Source: Priapulus caudatus | Lineage: Eukaryota; Priapulida; Priapulimorpha; Priapulimorphida; Priapulidae | NCBI RefSeq assembly: GCF_000485595.1 | Contig: NW_014577211.1 | Span: forward strand, 351,772 to 373,869 | Length of the DNA stretch: 22,098 bases | Direction: 5' to 3' | In this document: piece by piece, positions 11,701 to 18,913 of the stretch | Numbering within the stretch: position 1 is the first letter of the stretch | How the letters are laid out: every line of letters starts with the position of its first letter | Made by a program: the position numbers and the translations under genes | The notes under the pieces: generated by a model | Told to the model about the DNA's origin: nothing | Databases searched by the model: none | Seen by the model: only the letters and a program-made list of their open reading frames with translations

Positions 11701-14700
11701 CGCTTACAACCGTACAAGTTTACTATCTGATATGAACAGGGACTTACAACGTTGCAGACTATATGTCCTGACACCCTGTAAATTTTGCAGACATGGAGTT
11801 ACAGGAGGAGAAAATTGGAGAAGCATATATAAAGTTTGTTGCCAAAGAATCCTCACCATGAGCTATACGGTTGGATGATGTAAGATACACTAGTCTTGGT
11901 GACACAACATTACGAAAAGCAATAGAGCTTACTGTACAAGAAATGACAGGTGATATGTAATCAAACAGATGCAGTGGTGAGTGTGACATCAATATTGTAG
12001 AGCTCACAGTACTTTGAAGTGTTGAACTGATTATATGAACTATTTATTCATTCTATAATTTTTCCAACGATTGTTGCAAGAATAGAGAGAAGGATAGGAC
12101 AGTGTACATTACGTCAGTTTCTCTCGCCAGCGCCCATAAACATGGCTCCATTCAATATGTCTAAACTTCCCGCTGGACTGTTGGAAAACCTGAACATGGA
12201 TATTTGCTGACCCTTGAGTACTGGTGACTATTTGCTAGCAGTCGTGGATGAGTGCTCCCATTACCCTGTATTAGAGACTATACGATCAGTGTCAGCAAAC
12301 GCCAAGATTCCAGTTCTTTATAAAGTTCTTAGTATGTTTGGGACACCCAAGATTACTAAAACTGACAACGGAAGCCTGTTTAATTCTGTGGCATTTCGAT
12401 AATATGCTCAGAACATGGATTTTATATGCCGGAGAATCCCTCCAAGATGCCTGAGAGCTAACGCTCAAGCTGAAGGTTCTAACAAGCTAATCATGAAAGC
12501 AGAACGAGCAACACACATCAATCAGCTGAATTGGAAACAGGATATATTCAAATTCCTGCTCCAGTACAGAGCAATGCCACATATATCCACGGGACGATCA
12601 CTACACAAACTAATGTTCATGGGTGAACCAGAGACAAAGTGTCATCAAGTTCCAAGGAAAACTGGAAAGTGGTTTAGAAATAAAACCAGCTGCTGATTTA
12701 AAGTATCCTGCCATTGACAAAGACATCAAAGTAGGAAATGTAGGTTATGGTCAAACACAACTTTAGAAGAGATCAACTTTAACCAACTTACAGACCGCTA
12801 CCAACGGCTGTCGTGAACAGGAAAGGCCCCATGATCACTGTGTCTGAAAATGTATTGAAGAAAATCTCATGCTTTAAGAATGTTGACTTAAATATGAAAC
12901 CAGTTATGGACTATGGACGAGACAAAGACGAGTCTGACGAGCGATCCTCATCAAGCTGAAGGAAGTTCTCCTAGTCGATCACAGTCAAATCAGGATAGTG
13001 AAACAATGGGCAAAACAAGCAGTCCATAGGAGTGGTCGCAGTTTGAAAGTTTTGGCGAGAATTTAAGACTGGTATGGAAGGGGAGAAATGACCTTGCTGG
13101 TAAAATAGGGGCAGAATAATACCCTGCAGGTTACTTTTGGCCTTAACTAAACTGTTGTGATTAAGTGTTTGTGAAAATGACTTTTCTGTGAGCATTGTTG
13201 ATTCCATTTGTTACGATGCCAAGTAACATCAATATGTGTACGGTAAAAAGACGTTGTTAGACAGTTAACAGAGTTTGTTAAAGCCGCACAATGCGCATCC
13301 AAACGCTAATTTCTCCAGTACTAGACTAGCAAGTACTTCGTGTCATGCATAATCACACTACCTTATGACAAAATAAACTCTAGTTGCTCCCATTTCACTG
13401 CGCGTTTGCTTAAAACCCACAAGAAAGAGGTGCGAAAACTGGCATTCTGGCGCAAACGCCGACTGTTTGCCAAACAATTTAGCCTCGAAGTGGTGAGGTG
13501 ACGTCACAAGTTTTTATCTTTGCTACACCCGTACCGCTTGCTGTACCGCAGCACCGCTGCACGGTTGCTTGGGGAAACTGTCAACAACATCGGAGTATTT
13601 GAACAACATTGGAGGTATTTTCAAATACCTTTTATGAGACAACGCGCAGTGAAATGGGAGGAACTAGAGTTTATTTTGTCATAAGGTAGTGTGATTATCC
13701 ATGACACGAAGTATTTGCTAGTCTAGTACTGGAGAAATTAGCGTGTAGATGCGCATTGTGCGGCTTTAAGAAGACAAAACTGAACATTGTGGAGTATTTC
13801 ATTGAAATTGGCTAGGCTGGACTATTTATGAACTGTCAAAGAAATTTATCATAACGTTTTCTCATTTGACATGGTTTCGTACTACCATAGCATAGCCACA
13901 GACGCGTTTTAATACTAAAAAGGGGACGGATGTAATAGCCATTTCGTAATGGAAGTTGTTAGTGTGGGAGCATGTGCAATAGAGATCTGCTGTTACTAAT
14001 AAGGTCTCGTTTGTTCGTGTTGTTTATTTAACGAATCCGCCGCCATCCGTCTGAATACAATCGACAATACAACAGTAGATGTAGCACGAGTAGTGTTTGA
14101 TGAGGGAGGATATGCAAAAATACATCAACCTTGAAGTTGAAATGCTGCGAGACATACATGGTGCAGCAACTTATTGCTATATGTGTGAACATGTCTAAGC
14201 AATATATTTAATTATATGAATATTATATTATTTACAATATAAAATAGGCTCTGCATAGGTATCGTATGCCATGTGTGTAATGGGTTTATTTTATATATAT
14301 AGTTTACCTATGTGCCTACAGTGTTCCTCACATTTTTGCTACATGTAGTCATGTGCTCCTCCGTTTTAGGAATTACATACAAATCTGAAACACTGGAGGG
14401 CTGGAACGTACTTTGACAAAGACTTCCAGAATCCCAAATTAGAGATTGCGGGCGTGCCGTTTAGGAAAGGTATGTGCTAGTAATATATAGTGATTCAGCC
14501 AGCGGTTAAAATTAGTTTGAAAGTGTTAATTGGTTACCTGTAACAAGTATCTAATTTCAATAATTTATAGCATTCTCTTCACAATTACACGCTTTTTGAC
14601 TTTCACATCTTTGTACAGGCAATTTCTTAAGATATGTTTATGTTGGCCCTAAAACCAGGTGATAATGATAAATATCTCTAAACTCAGTACAAAGACATAG

Positions 14701-15335
14701 CCGTTGCTTGATGTGGCCATAGTGTGGGACGGTGTGGGCTTAGTTATTGGTAAAGATTGGCCACGGAATGTCTGTGCAGGTAGAGGGTGTAGGCCAGATC
14801 CAGCACCAATACCCTCATATCGTTAAATCCTGCAATCATGGGTGCTGGTTCGGTTAATGCTAGTCTCAAGCATTCACTTTTATGTTTTTCTCATCATTTG
14901 ACTGATCTGTATATATTAACTGGATAGCTCATTGTCCTATCACTGTGAAGCTAAAAGTGGTGTCATACCAGGCATATTGGTCGACCAAGAACTTGTTTTC
15001 ATCATGTTACTATAATGACATTGTGTGTTGGAAAAATGTTCAGCTTCCTCATCGTAGAGTTGTGCTGATAACTTTCCTTTTCTATAACTATACTGACCAA
15101 TATAGCAGCCACCTCAACTCAGAATTCCCGAAATGTGCTATCCTCTCATCCTGTATTGGTCACCTGTTCGTTAATGCCCCATCTGCTTCATGTAGGAGAG
15201 GTCGTTGGGGAGTTTAATCTTGGCTCGACGATTGTGCTCATCTTCGAGGCACCCAACAACTTCCACTTCACAAAAAAGCCTGGCGACCGGGTCAAGGTCG
15301 GCGAGGCGCTCGGTGACATCACCAGCGATGTCTGA
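1995..15335 (+). CDS. PISD: Phosphatidylserine decarboxylase proenzyme, mitochondrial (six coding exons)
   Basis: The enzyme decarboxylates phosphatidylserine to phosphatidylethanolamine, normally at the mitochondrial inner membrane. Exons 1995-2144, 3572-3808, 5043-5514, 9315-9475, 14370-14469 and 15196-15335 join in phase through GT-AG introns to 1260 nt, or 419 residues, close to the usual animal length of about 400. Residues 1-10 are basic and 11-25 hydrophobic, as expected for a leader and inner-membrane anchor. Family motifs in order are RRKLK (about 113-117), PADGRIL with Asp134, [20 protein letters not shown] with His269 and His272, VGATNVGSI, and LGST at 382-385. By family knowledge the proenzyme cuts itself between Gly383 and Ser384, and Ser384 becomes the pyruvoyl cofactor of the small subunit. 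All key residues are present and no frameshift was seen. The ATG at 1995 has A at -3; an acceptor at 1961-1962 implies an upstream exon, so extra N-terminal sequence is possible. Confidence 0.93.
2145..2803 (+). other. PISD intron 1, left part
   Basis: Intron 1 runs 2145-3571. This part has a small degenerate array of AAACGCCCAAATTA-like units at about 2215-2280 and a TATA run near 2419. No coding similarity was seen. Confidence 0.5.
2804..3318. mobile_element. MITE-like element, copy 2, with TA target site
   Basis: A 515-bp non-coding element bounded by AACCTCACAAC and GCTGCGAGGTT, an imperfect terminal inverted repeat, with TA on each side (2802-2803 and 3319-3320). The arms extend inward to CCTATTGTGAG and CTCACAGTAGG. 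It lies in PISD intron 1 and is the second copy of the family seen at 1063-1619. A TA duplication suggests a Tc1/mariner-type mechanism, but no transposase is present. Confidence 0.75.
3572..3808 (+). CDS. PISD: PISD exon 2
   Basis: The exon has phase 0 at both ends, acceptor AG at 3570-3571 and donor GTAAGC at 3809. It encodes 79 residues (51-129). The segments [31 protein letters not shown] and ARPI are the typical N-terminal region of the mitochondrial PSD beta subunit. Confidence 0.92.
3871..3938 (+). repeat. Two-copy 34-bp tandem repeat in intron 2
   Basis: Units 3871-3904 and 3905-3938 begin CAAGAATTACCTTTA and differ by one base. They lie 62 bp after the exon 2 donor. Confidence 0.95.
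3939..5042 (+). other. PISD intron 2, remainder
   Basis: Intron 2 runs 3809-5042. The rest is AT-rich sequence without recognised genes or transposon ends, closing with the acceptor TTTCCTAG at 5035-5042. Confidence 0.6.
5043..5514 (+). CDS. PISD: PISD exon 3 (catalytic Asp and His, long acidic loop)
   Basis: The acceptor AG is at 5041-5042 and the donor GTAGGT at 5515; the exon ends in phase 1, one base into a Gly codon completed by exon 4. It opens with CPADGRIL (Asp134) and [16 protein letters not shown], and closes with [20 protein letters not shown] and YRRHFPG. Between these, residues about 168-252 form a polar, Ser/Thr/Glu-rich stretch without recognisable family similarity, which looks longer than the matching loop in vertebrate enzymes. 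An open frame reads past the donor into a TA repeat and is not part of the protein. Confidence 0.93.
5536..5559. repeat. (TA)n microsatellite
   Basis: An almost pure TA run of about 23 bp, 20 bp into PISD intron 3. Confidence 0.97.
5577..5730. repeat. Degenerate minisatellite, ACAATTACCCCTCCAG type
   Basis: About eight imperfect units of roughly 15-22 bp, each with a form of ACAATTACCCCTC followed by CAGG or AAG, including an 11-C tract near 5612. A related array in inverted orientation lies at about 8789-8890 at the other side of the transposon cluster in the same intron. Confidence 0.75.
6014..6479 (+). pseudogene. L1/Tx1-like LINE reverse transcriptase fragment, 5' part
   Basis: Reading frames on the + strand give [20 protein letters not shown], then [12 protein letters not shown] followed by a stop, then after a frame change [20 protein letters not shown] and QYADDTYLF near 6382. 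These are the RT fingers/palm blocks of a non-LTR element, with YADD as the catalytic motif. The best match from memory is the L1/Tx1 group. Stops and a frameshift show that it is dead. It is interrupted at 6480 by the Harbinger element and continues at about 7406. Confidence 0.82.
6746..6943 (+). pseudogene. Harbinger-associated MADF (Myb/SANT-like) protein, N-terminal fragment
   Basis: From the ATG at 6746 (context AAAATGG) the frame reads 65 residues. It contains [20 protein letters not shown] and [16 protein letters not shown], the first two helices of a MADF domain (Adf-1 type). In Harbinger elements such a second protein binds DNA and works with the transposase (family knowledge). The match fades after about residue 50 and the frame ends at TAG 6941-6943. 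The third helix is missing, as expected from an internal deletion. Confidence 0.72.
6918..7089 (-). pseudogene. Harbinger transposase, N-terminal fragment
   Basis: From an ATG at 7087-7089 on the minus strand the first 57 or so residues are basic and end in [19 protein letters not shown] followed by KELE. This matches the conserved N-terminal segment of animal Harbinger transposases, which lies before the DDE domain. The open frame continues to 6637, but that part is the antisense of the MADF fragment and is not transposase. The catalytic domain is absent. Confidence 0.7.
7157..7341. repeat. Five-copy 37-bp tandem repeat inside the Harbinger element
   Basis: Units start at 7157, 7194, 7231, 7268 and 7305 and are nearly identical (one has GATCGAGCG for GATCGGGCG). 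Each unit carries GTGTGCCCCTTCGTGATCGGGC, related in two blocks to the terminal repeat. A partial sixth unit leads into the right terminal repeat. Confidence 0.96.
7406..7641 (+). pseudogene. L1/Tx1-like LINE fragment, 3' part
   Basis: This continues the RT fragment beyond the Harbinger insertion: [29 protein letters not shown] and then, after a frame change, [14 protein letters not shown]. These are the blocks that normally follow YADD in the RT thumb region. It lacks an endonuclease domain and a 3' end. Confidence 0.78.
7642..7702 (+). repeat. Second copy of the LINE YADD segment
   Basis: About 60 bp nearly identical to 6348-6409, again encoding [19 protein letters not shown]. It is joined directly after the GKI of the upstream fragment, where the LINE would normally continue with different sequence. 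It is thus a chimeric junction or partial duplication. Confidence 0.85.
7703..7816. repeat. Lead segment with GC-rich hairpin, probable repeat boundary
   Basis: At 7703-7731 TATCCCCCGCGAC and GTCGGCGGGGATA form an inverted repeat around a GAA loop. A GCC run follows near 7753. This lies at the junction between the LINE chimera and the tandem array, so it may be the end of another mobile element; no class could be assigned. Confidence 0.55.
7817..8622. repeat. Alternating 146/99-bp tandem array
   Basis: The marker AATTGAC recurs at 7817, 7963, 8062, 8208, 8307, 8453 and 8599, giving spacings of 146, 99, 146, 99, 146 and 146 bp. The 99-bp units lack a 47-bp block containing AACTTGGTATACTTACACAT. 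Five units contain TGACCTTGA (complement TCAAGGTCA). The array is open in one frame over long stretches and gives repetitive translations ([12 protein letters not shown]), which I take as a by-product and not protein. Confidence 0.93.
8632..8702. repeat. (TA)n microsatellite
   Basis: About 70 bp of nearly pure TA with one C interruption near 8657, just after the 146/99-bp array. Confidence 0.98.
8789..8890. repeat. Degenerate minisatellite, inverted relative to 5577-5730
   Basis: Four to six imperfect units of a GGGGGTTATTGTC(C)TGG type. The reverse complement, ACAATAACCCCC, resembles the ACAATTACCCC units at 5577-5730. Confidence 0.7.
8891..9194 (+). other. PISD intron 3, 3' part, no gene seen
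   Basis: AT-rich unique-looking sequence between the minisatellite and the 34-bp repeat. No coding similarity was seen. Confidence 0.6.
9195..9296 (+). repeat. Three-copy 34-bp tandem repeat next to the exon 4 acceptor
   Basis: Identical units start at 9195, 9229 and 9263, each beginning CTTGTAACCATTCATC and ending CCTGCTACAG. The array ends 18 bp before the exon 4 acceptor AG (9313-9314). Each unit ends in CTGCTACAG, which resembles a 3' splice site. Confidence 0.97.
9315..9475 (+). CDS. PISD: PISD exon 4
   Basis: The acceptor is TTTGTTTCAG, ending at 9314, and the donor GTGAGT is at 9476. The first two bases complete Gly287. It encodes [26 protein letters not shown] and [18 protein letters not shown], all strongly conserved in mitochondrial PSDs. 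Confidence 0.94.
9476..9814 (+). other. PISD intron 4, 5' part, no gene seen
   Basis: AT-rich sequence between the exon 4 donor and the first recognisable gag codons. A 5' LTR was sought here and not found. Confidence 0.55.
9815..10065 (+). pseudogene. gag 3' part with zinc knuckles
   Basis: The frame reads [12 protein letters not shown], then [16 protein letters not shown] from about 9935, then KCQNCHAC, a stop, and GPNHFAK. This gives two CX2C motifs with downstream His/Cys, the nucleocapsid-type nucleic acid binding region of gag. One stop codon lies inside the second knuckle. Confidence 0.75.
10195..10375 (+). pseudogene. Retropepsin (aspartic protease) fragment
   Basis: [20 protein letters not shown] has the protease active-site triad Asp-Ser-Gly, with the Asp codon at 10246-10248, preceded by the expected hydrophobic beta strand. 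The rest of the domain is short and breaks off at a stop at 10375. Confidence 0.72.
10500..11235 (+). pseudogene. Ty3/gypsy reverse transcriptase, decayed
   Basis: RT blocks are spread over all three + frames: the segment around 10620-10700 ([15 protein letters not shown]), [16 protein letters not shown] near 10805-10845, [10 protein letters not shown] near 10964-10993 as the catalytic F-x-DD-type box, and a thumb/connection segment to about 11220. Several stop codons interrupt it. Spurious minus-strand frames overlap it. Confidence 0.78.
11383..11688 (+). pseudogene. Ty3/gypsy RNase H domain fragment
   Basis: The frame reads [15 protein letters not shown], then [16 protein letters not shown] and [20 protein letters not shown], ending near a HKPLEKIL block. 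This is the usual RNase H signature, with the conserved Glu of the VERE block. The segment is open for about 100 residues, making it one of the better preserved parts. Confidence 0.82.
12120..12700 (+). pseudogene. Ty3/gypsy integrase core (DD35E)
   Basis: The three catalytic residues are in one frame: Asp codon 12199-12201 (NLNMD), Asp 12364-12366 (KTDNGS) and Glu 12472-12474 ([10 protein letters not shown]). The second Asp to Glu distance is 36 codons, the canonical D35E. Stops at about 12208 and 12401 interrupt the frame. The C-terminal part continues weakly to about 12950. Confidence 0.85.
13282..13765. mobile_element. Non-autonomous TTAA element with 125-bp inverted repeats
   Basis: A 484-bp non-coding element. 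Arms 13282-13406 and 13641-13765 are inverted copies with 5 mismatches in 125 bp (96%). Intact TTAA flanks it at 13278-13281 and 13766-13769. The ends begin AGCCGCACAATGCGCAT. TTAA targets are used by piggyBac and Kolobok groups; the end sequence does not decide between them. The central 234 bp has no ORF of note and contains a TGACGTCA octamer near 13498. It is inserted in the 3' part of the gypsy remnant. Confidence 0.93.
13931..14074 (+). repeat. Probable 3' LTR of the gypsy remnant
   Basis: A polypurine tract (AAAAAGGGGACGGA, 13917-13930) is followed by TGTAATAG and a 144-bp stretch ending AATACAACA, giving TG...CA ends as in LTRs. The right boundary is an estimate because no second LTR is in the window for comparison. 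Confidence 0.6.
14075..14369 (+). other. PISD intron 4, 3' end, no gene seen
   Basis: AT-rich sequence leading into the exon 5 acceptor at 14369. No feature was recognised. Confidence 0.55.
14370..14469 (+). CDS. PISD: PISD exon 5
   Basis: A 100-nt exon between acceptor TTTTAG (14368-14369) and donor GTATGT (14470). It is phase 0 at the start and phase 1 at the end. It encodes [12 protein letters not shown] and GVPFRKG, the segment that precedes the autocatalytic region in the family. Confidence 0.88.
14470..15195 (+). other. PISD intron 5, no gene seen
   Basis: A 726-bp intron with donor GTATGT and acceptor TGTAG. No transposon end or coding similarity was recognised; short open frames here are chance or exon 6 extensions. 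Confidence 0.6.
15196..15335 (+). CDS. PISD: PISD exon 6 (LGST cleavage site, small subunit, stop)
   Basis: The acceptor is CATGTAG, ending at 15195; the first two bases complete Gly374. [16 protein letters not shown] holds the processing site, with the pyruvoyl-forming Ser384 codon at 15225-15227. The small subunit then runs [11 protein letters not shown] to a TGA at 15333-15335. Confidence 0.95.
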
Positions 15336-15680
15336 TCGCTGTGTCGGCACCACACACTTGTAGTCCATGATTGTTGCCAAAGGAACAAAGAAGCATCTGG
15401 CCACGCCACCAGGCGGGGAGCACTCCTCCCATCTGGCCACGCCACCAGGCGGGGAGCACTCCGCCCATCTGGCCACGCCACCAGGCGGGGAGCACTCCTC
15501 CCATCGCTATTGTCTTGATTACAGTGCTGTTGAGCCTGCGAGTTGTACAAAGTAGTAAGTTGTCTACACATGGATTCTCAGAGCATTTCTGAGAGTCAAG
15601 CAGACTGTCACATGCTTTTGAGGAAATTGGGTAAATTGTAGTAGATCCAGTGTAAATAAAAGATCACCAGTTCATTAGTG
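15336..15680 (+). other. PISD: PISD 3' UTR with poly(A) signal
   Basis: The sequence after the stop codon runs to an AATAAA at 15655-15660. That spacing gives a 3' UTR of about 340 nt. It contains a GC-rich 36-bp tandem repeat, listed separately. The cleavage position is inferred. Confidence 0.6.
15394..15501 (+). repeat. Three-copy 36-bp minisatellite in the PISD 3' UTR
   Basis: Three near-identical 36-bp units start at 15394, 15430 and 15466, each beginning CATCTGGCCACGCCACC and differing by one base (CTCC or CGCC near the end). Each has a short CGCC-ACCA-GGCG hairpin. All three frames are open across the array because 36 is a multiple of three, so several apparent ORFs on both strands are products of the repeat. 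In the PISD frame the sequence stays open from the TGA at 15333 to a TGA at 15516. Confidence 0.95.
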
Positions 15681-15823
15681 ACCTTTTCATCTGACAAGGC
15701 AACATTAAAGTTGAATACAAAGGAGTACTGCCTTTGTCATATAGATCTCAACAAAGCATAGTTAGGGTAGGTGGCATATTGCACACTAGAGTTTTTGCGC
15801 TAGTGCACTGCAAGATATCAATA

Positions 15824-16123
15824 CAGTACACAATCTATTATCCGAAATTCTGATAACCGAAAACCTCCAAAAACCGAAAGTTCCACCAAAGCTCGCATTT
15901 GGCTGCACAAGGTTCACTGCAGAAATATTAATGTGTTTGGCATTACTCGTACATATTGTACTGTACCGGTGCAGCACTTGGTCTCTTGAAAACTAGGGAT
16001 TTAGTACTGGCTAGTTGCAGGATATATGGTACAGCTGTACTGTACTACTATTGCAAAATCCGAAAAATTCCGAATTCCGAAACGTGTCTGTCCCAAGGGA
16101 TTCGGATAATAGATTGTGTACTG
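15824..16123. mobile_element. pogo/Tigger-like MITE
   Basis: A 300-bp non-coding element with a perfect 23-bp terminal inverted repeat beginning CAGTACACAATC and ending TATCCGAA. TA flanks it at 15822-15823 and 16124-16125. CAGT-type ends with a TTATCCGAA block and a TA target duplication are typical of pogo/Tigger elements (family knowledge). No transposase remains. Confidence 0.9.
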
Positions 16124-16363
16124 TAATTTGTAACATATTACAATTGTGTAAATGTGAATATCATGTATGAATGTGGTACAATATAACCTGATTAATACAG
16201 TCTGTGTGTTGTATAGGTCACTTGCTAAATCATTATGTAAATTAATCGATTATTTAATTTGTGACCTTCAGATGTCTTTCTTCCGCATCAGTGTATTCGT
16301 TTGGCAAGTGAGGTGGAAGGGGCATTTCGGTAGTCTAAATTGTCATTTAGTGTTACTAAGTGT

Positions 16364-16988
16364 TAGTAGTGTTCTGATTAATCGAGTTCGTCGATCATTA
16401 CTCGTTTGGGCTGCCAAGTTGATTAATCGAGTAGAAAATCGACTCGAACTTTTTTATTAAACTATTTTTTCAGCATGTTACATAAACAGTTTGTAAGTAC
16501 ATACCTATACACATACCACTTCGTGGTACATAGACTTGTGAACATTAGTCTTGCTATTAGGGATCATATAATATCAAGAGCGTATAAAGAAGGAGAGCGT
16601 ACAATGGTGAAATGGTGAAACCATATTGCAGTATTAGGCGAATTAAGAAATTTTGCCCGTTTTATTTTGACGATTCTTTGCGGTACTCTGGATCAGTTGT
16701 CCTACCTTGTTAATATAAACCAAACCGCTTGTCCCTACGATGCTCATACGCTGAGATAATGAGCGATGAAAATCTGGTATTTCAGTGGGGAAACATTTTT
16801 CGATAGCATAGAGAGACATCTCTCTTATGTAATGGATATGAGTTTGATTGAATTTGATGAGCAGTTATGTTGCAATGACCTTTAGAGTGTTACCCGTCCG
16901 TTAGAGTGTCGATCGATGATTAATCGATCATCCGTCATTTTGTAAAACCGATGATCGATCATGAAATTTGGATCGATCTTCAACACTA
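16364..16988. mobile_element. hAT-like non-autonomous element with 8-bp target duplication
   Basis: A perfect direct repeat CTAAGTGT flanks it (16356-16363 and 16989-16996). The left end is TAGTAGTGTTCTGA and the right end, read inward, is TAGTGTTGAAGA, giving a short imperfect inverted repeat. ATCGAT/ATTAATCGA motifs cluster near both ends. An 8-bp duplication and TAGTGTT-type ends fit hAT. No transposase-like frame was seen in its 625 bp. Confidence 0.82.
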
Positions 16989-16996
16989 CTAAGTGT

Positions 16997-18465
16997 ACAG
17001 TAGTTCAGTACTACTGTCGTTTAATATTTGAGATGCGGGGCAGTTATTGCATTTAATATATTCATAGAGCTACTAAATATTTTTGAATTGGCGGCGTAAG
17101 AAGCTTCACTTTACGTTGCGTGTACCAGGACTCATTGGTCATCTTGCACAATTGAATTTTAATTTGTCAACCCAGTGATCTGCAGACGACACTAATGTCA
17201 TCGTTAACAGTTGTTTGCCAGCAGTCTTGCCAGCAGTTGTTTTGTTTGCAGCAGTGAACATATTGTGTATGGTATAGTCTCTCACTTCTAATTCTTATTG
17301 TCTATGGGTTAAGACTCGTGTTGATCTCCTGTGAATAAAGGTTTAAATTTTATTGTCTTCATCATCAATATTTGAGGCCCCCCAACTAGAGAATATTTTT
17401 ACAACGATTTTCTCTCTATTCTAATAAGACATGTCCAAACATACTAACAGCTCAAGCTTATACCACTAAATATCTCGCGTCAATCCGCCTAAATATGCCT
17501 CGTAAATCCGCTGACGTGACCAACTAGGTTCGCTTCTCATAGCGGGTTACTGTGACGCTCTACAGCGTGGTATATGGTGTCCTCGGTATACATTATTACA
17601 AGACGCAATCCTTAACATAGGTAGTCATGATCGAGGTATTTTAAACGTGGTGAAAAAACATGCTTTGTAAAAGCACTGTACTTGCATGCTGTCCTATTTC
17701 TGCAGTATAGGATTTGCAGTGATTGGCCTTTTATGCAGAAAATCATACTAATAGACCTTAAATATGTTTCTCGTTGGATCCCGAGAAGAAGTATATATAC
17801 AAAAAGCATATAAAAGAATGTCATCACGACATGATGGCTGTTGGTAAATAAATTATCAACTAATTGTTCCTCTATTAAATTTCCCCACAAGGTCTATGCC
17901 ATTATTCTTCATTGATACTTTGCATGATTGCCTGGTTTGTTGACAAAGAAGGAATAATTACTCATTGGACCTGATATAAAATTTATTGAATTACTATTTT
18001 CTCCTAGAGCAGTATACGGATTGGCATGATACACTGCACTACACGGTACATGCACGGTCTGATAGTAATGGCTGAGTGAGTGATGAATAGGTCAACGGTG
18101 ATCAGTTATAAGTGGCAATTTGCATGTTTGTAGCAAAATCAAAAGATGCTTGTTTACTTTGCAGGCATTTAGCTAATTTAAGTGCAAAGTATTTAATGCC
18201 AACTAGATATATTATTACTCTCTACTTCTGTAGAGAAGTAACAAGTAAGTGTTAGATCTATAATGGTACACGACAAAATATATTGCGCATAGAACGTGCA
18301 GTATAAGTGCTGTTTATATGAGTTGTGCGGTTGAGTAAGTACTCGTTGTTATTTTCCACATGATAACATGTAATAGCAGGTGCTAATGAAAACAACTTTT
18401 GAATTGTTGGAAACATTGTTTAGAAACAATTGTTGTTAAATTGTTGAAAAATTTTGTTGAAAAAT
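16997..18465. other. Intergenic, no gene recognised
   Basis: AT-rich sequence without coding similarity on either strand. An AATAAA at about 17335 near GGTTTAAATTTTATTG could be the end of an old LTR or transcript, but nothing else supports this. Confidence 0.5.
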
Positions 18466-18466
18466 T

Positions 18467-18507
18467 GTTTAGAAACAATTGTTTAGAAACAATTGTTTAG
18501 AAACAAT
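18467..18507. repeat. Three-copy 14-bp palindromic tandem repeat
   Basis: Three units of GTTTAGAAACAATT in tandem. A related copy lies at about 18418-18434. The sequence is partly self-complementary (GTTT-AGAAAC, AATTGTTT). A short TA microsatellite follows at 18530-18548. Confidence 0.93.
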
Positions 18508-18548
18508 GATTTGTTTTTATTCACTCCTGTATATATATATATATATAT

Positions 18549-18909
18549 TATATGCAATTCAGACAATCTTTATTTAAAAAAATATCAGTATATGTGCTGA
18601 AATTTAAAATAAACATCAATAAATTACTGATATAGATTACAAACTTGTAATTGGTTTTCATTGAATTTATAGGTTGGCCATTTGATTTTAAACGAATTTT
18701 TGATCTCTTGATTCAACCATTTTCACACTGTCATCCAGCGTAGACTGGTCCTCATCTCGACATATGTCTATTGAGATATCTCTACTCACAAGCTTACTAC
18801 ATCATTGGCGGATTTAGAGGGGCGGATTGGTCTAGCTACCCCCCTCTGTTGGACTAACAATATTTTTATATAGTCGCGCGGCTGTACAAAACGTCACCTG
18901 ATACATAGG
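18549..18909. other. Intergenic, no gene recognised
   Basis: AT-rich sequence; a GGCGGATTTAGAGGGG segment near 18807 resembles the ends of some invertebrate DNA elements, but no partner was found. Confidence 0.4.
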
Positions 18910-18913
18910 TTAA

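Larger units (their letters stand above)
9815..14074 (+). mobile_element. Ty3/gypsy LTR retrotransposon remnant, 5'-truncated, in PISD intron 4
   Basis: Same strand as PISD. Domain order is gag zinc knuckle, retropepsin, RT, RNase H, integrase, then a polypurine tract and one LTR, which is the Ty3/gypsy order. Many stops and frame changes make it non-functional. No 5' LTR was found. It is interrupted at 13278-13769 by a TTAA element. The total without that insert is about 3.8 kb. Nothing seen suggests an envelope gene. Confidence 0.88.

Noticed and set aside
15171-15592. Open frames on both strands over the 36-bp repeats, for example one with repeated GGVLPAWWRGQM.
   Set aside because: The unit length is a multiple of three, so all frames stay open; the region is PISD exon 6 and 3' UTR.
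16167-16460. A 97-residue + frame.
   Set aside because: It crosses the left boundary of the hAT-like element and shows no recognisable similarity.
17160-17370. Possible solo LTR ending near AATAAAGGTTTAAATTTTATTG.
   Set aside because: No clear LTR ends, target duplication or partner copy; left as unannotated intergenic sequence.
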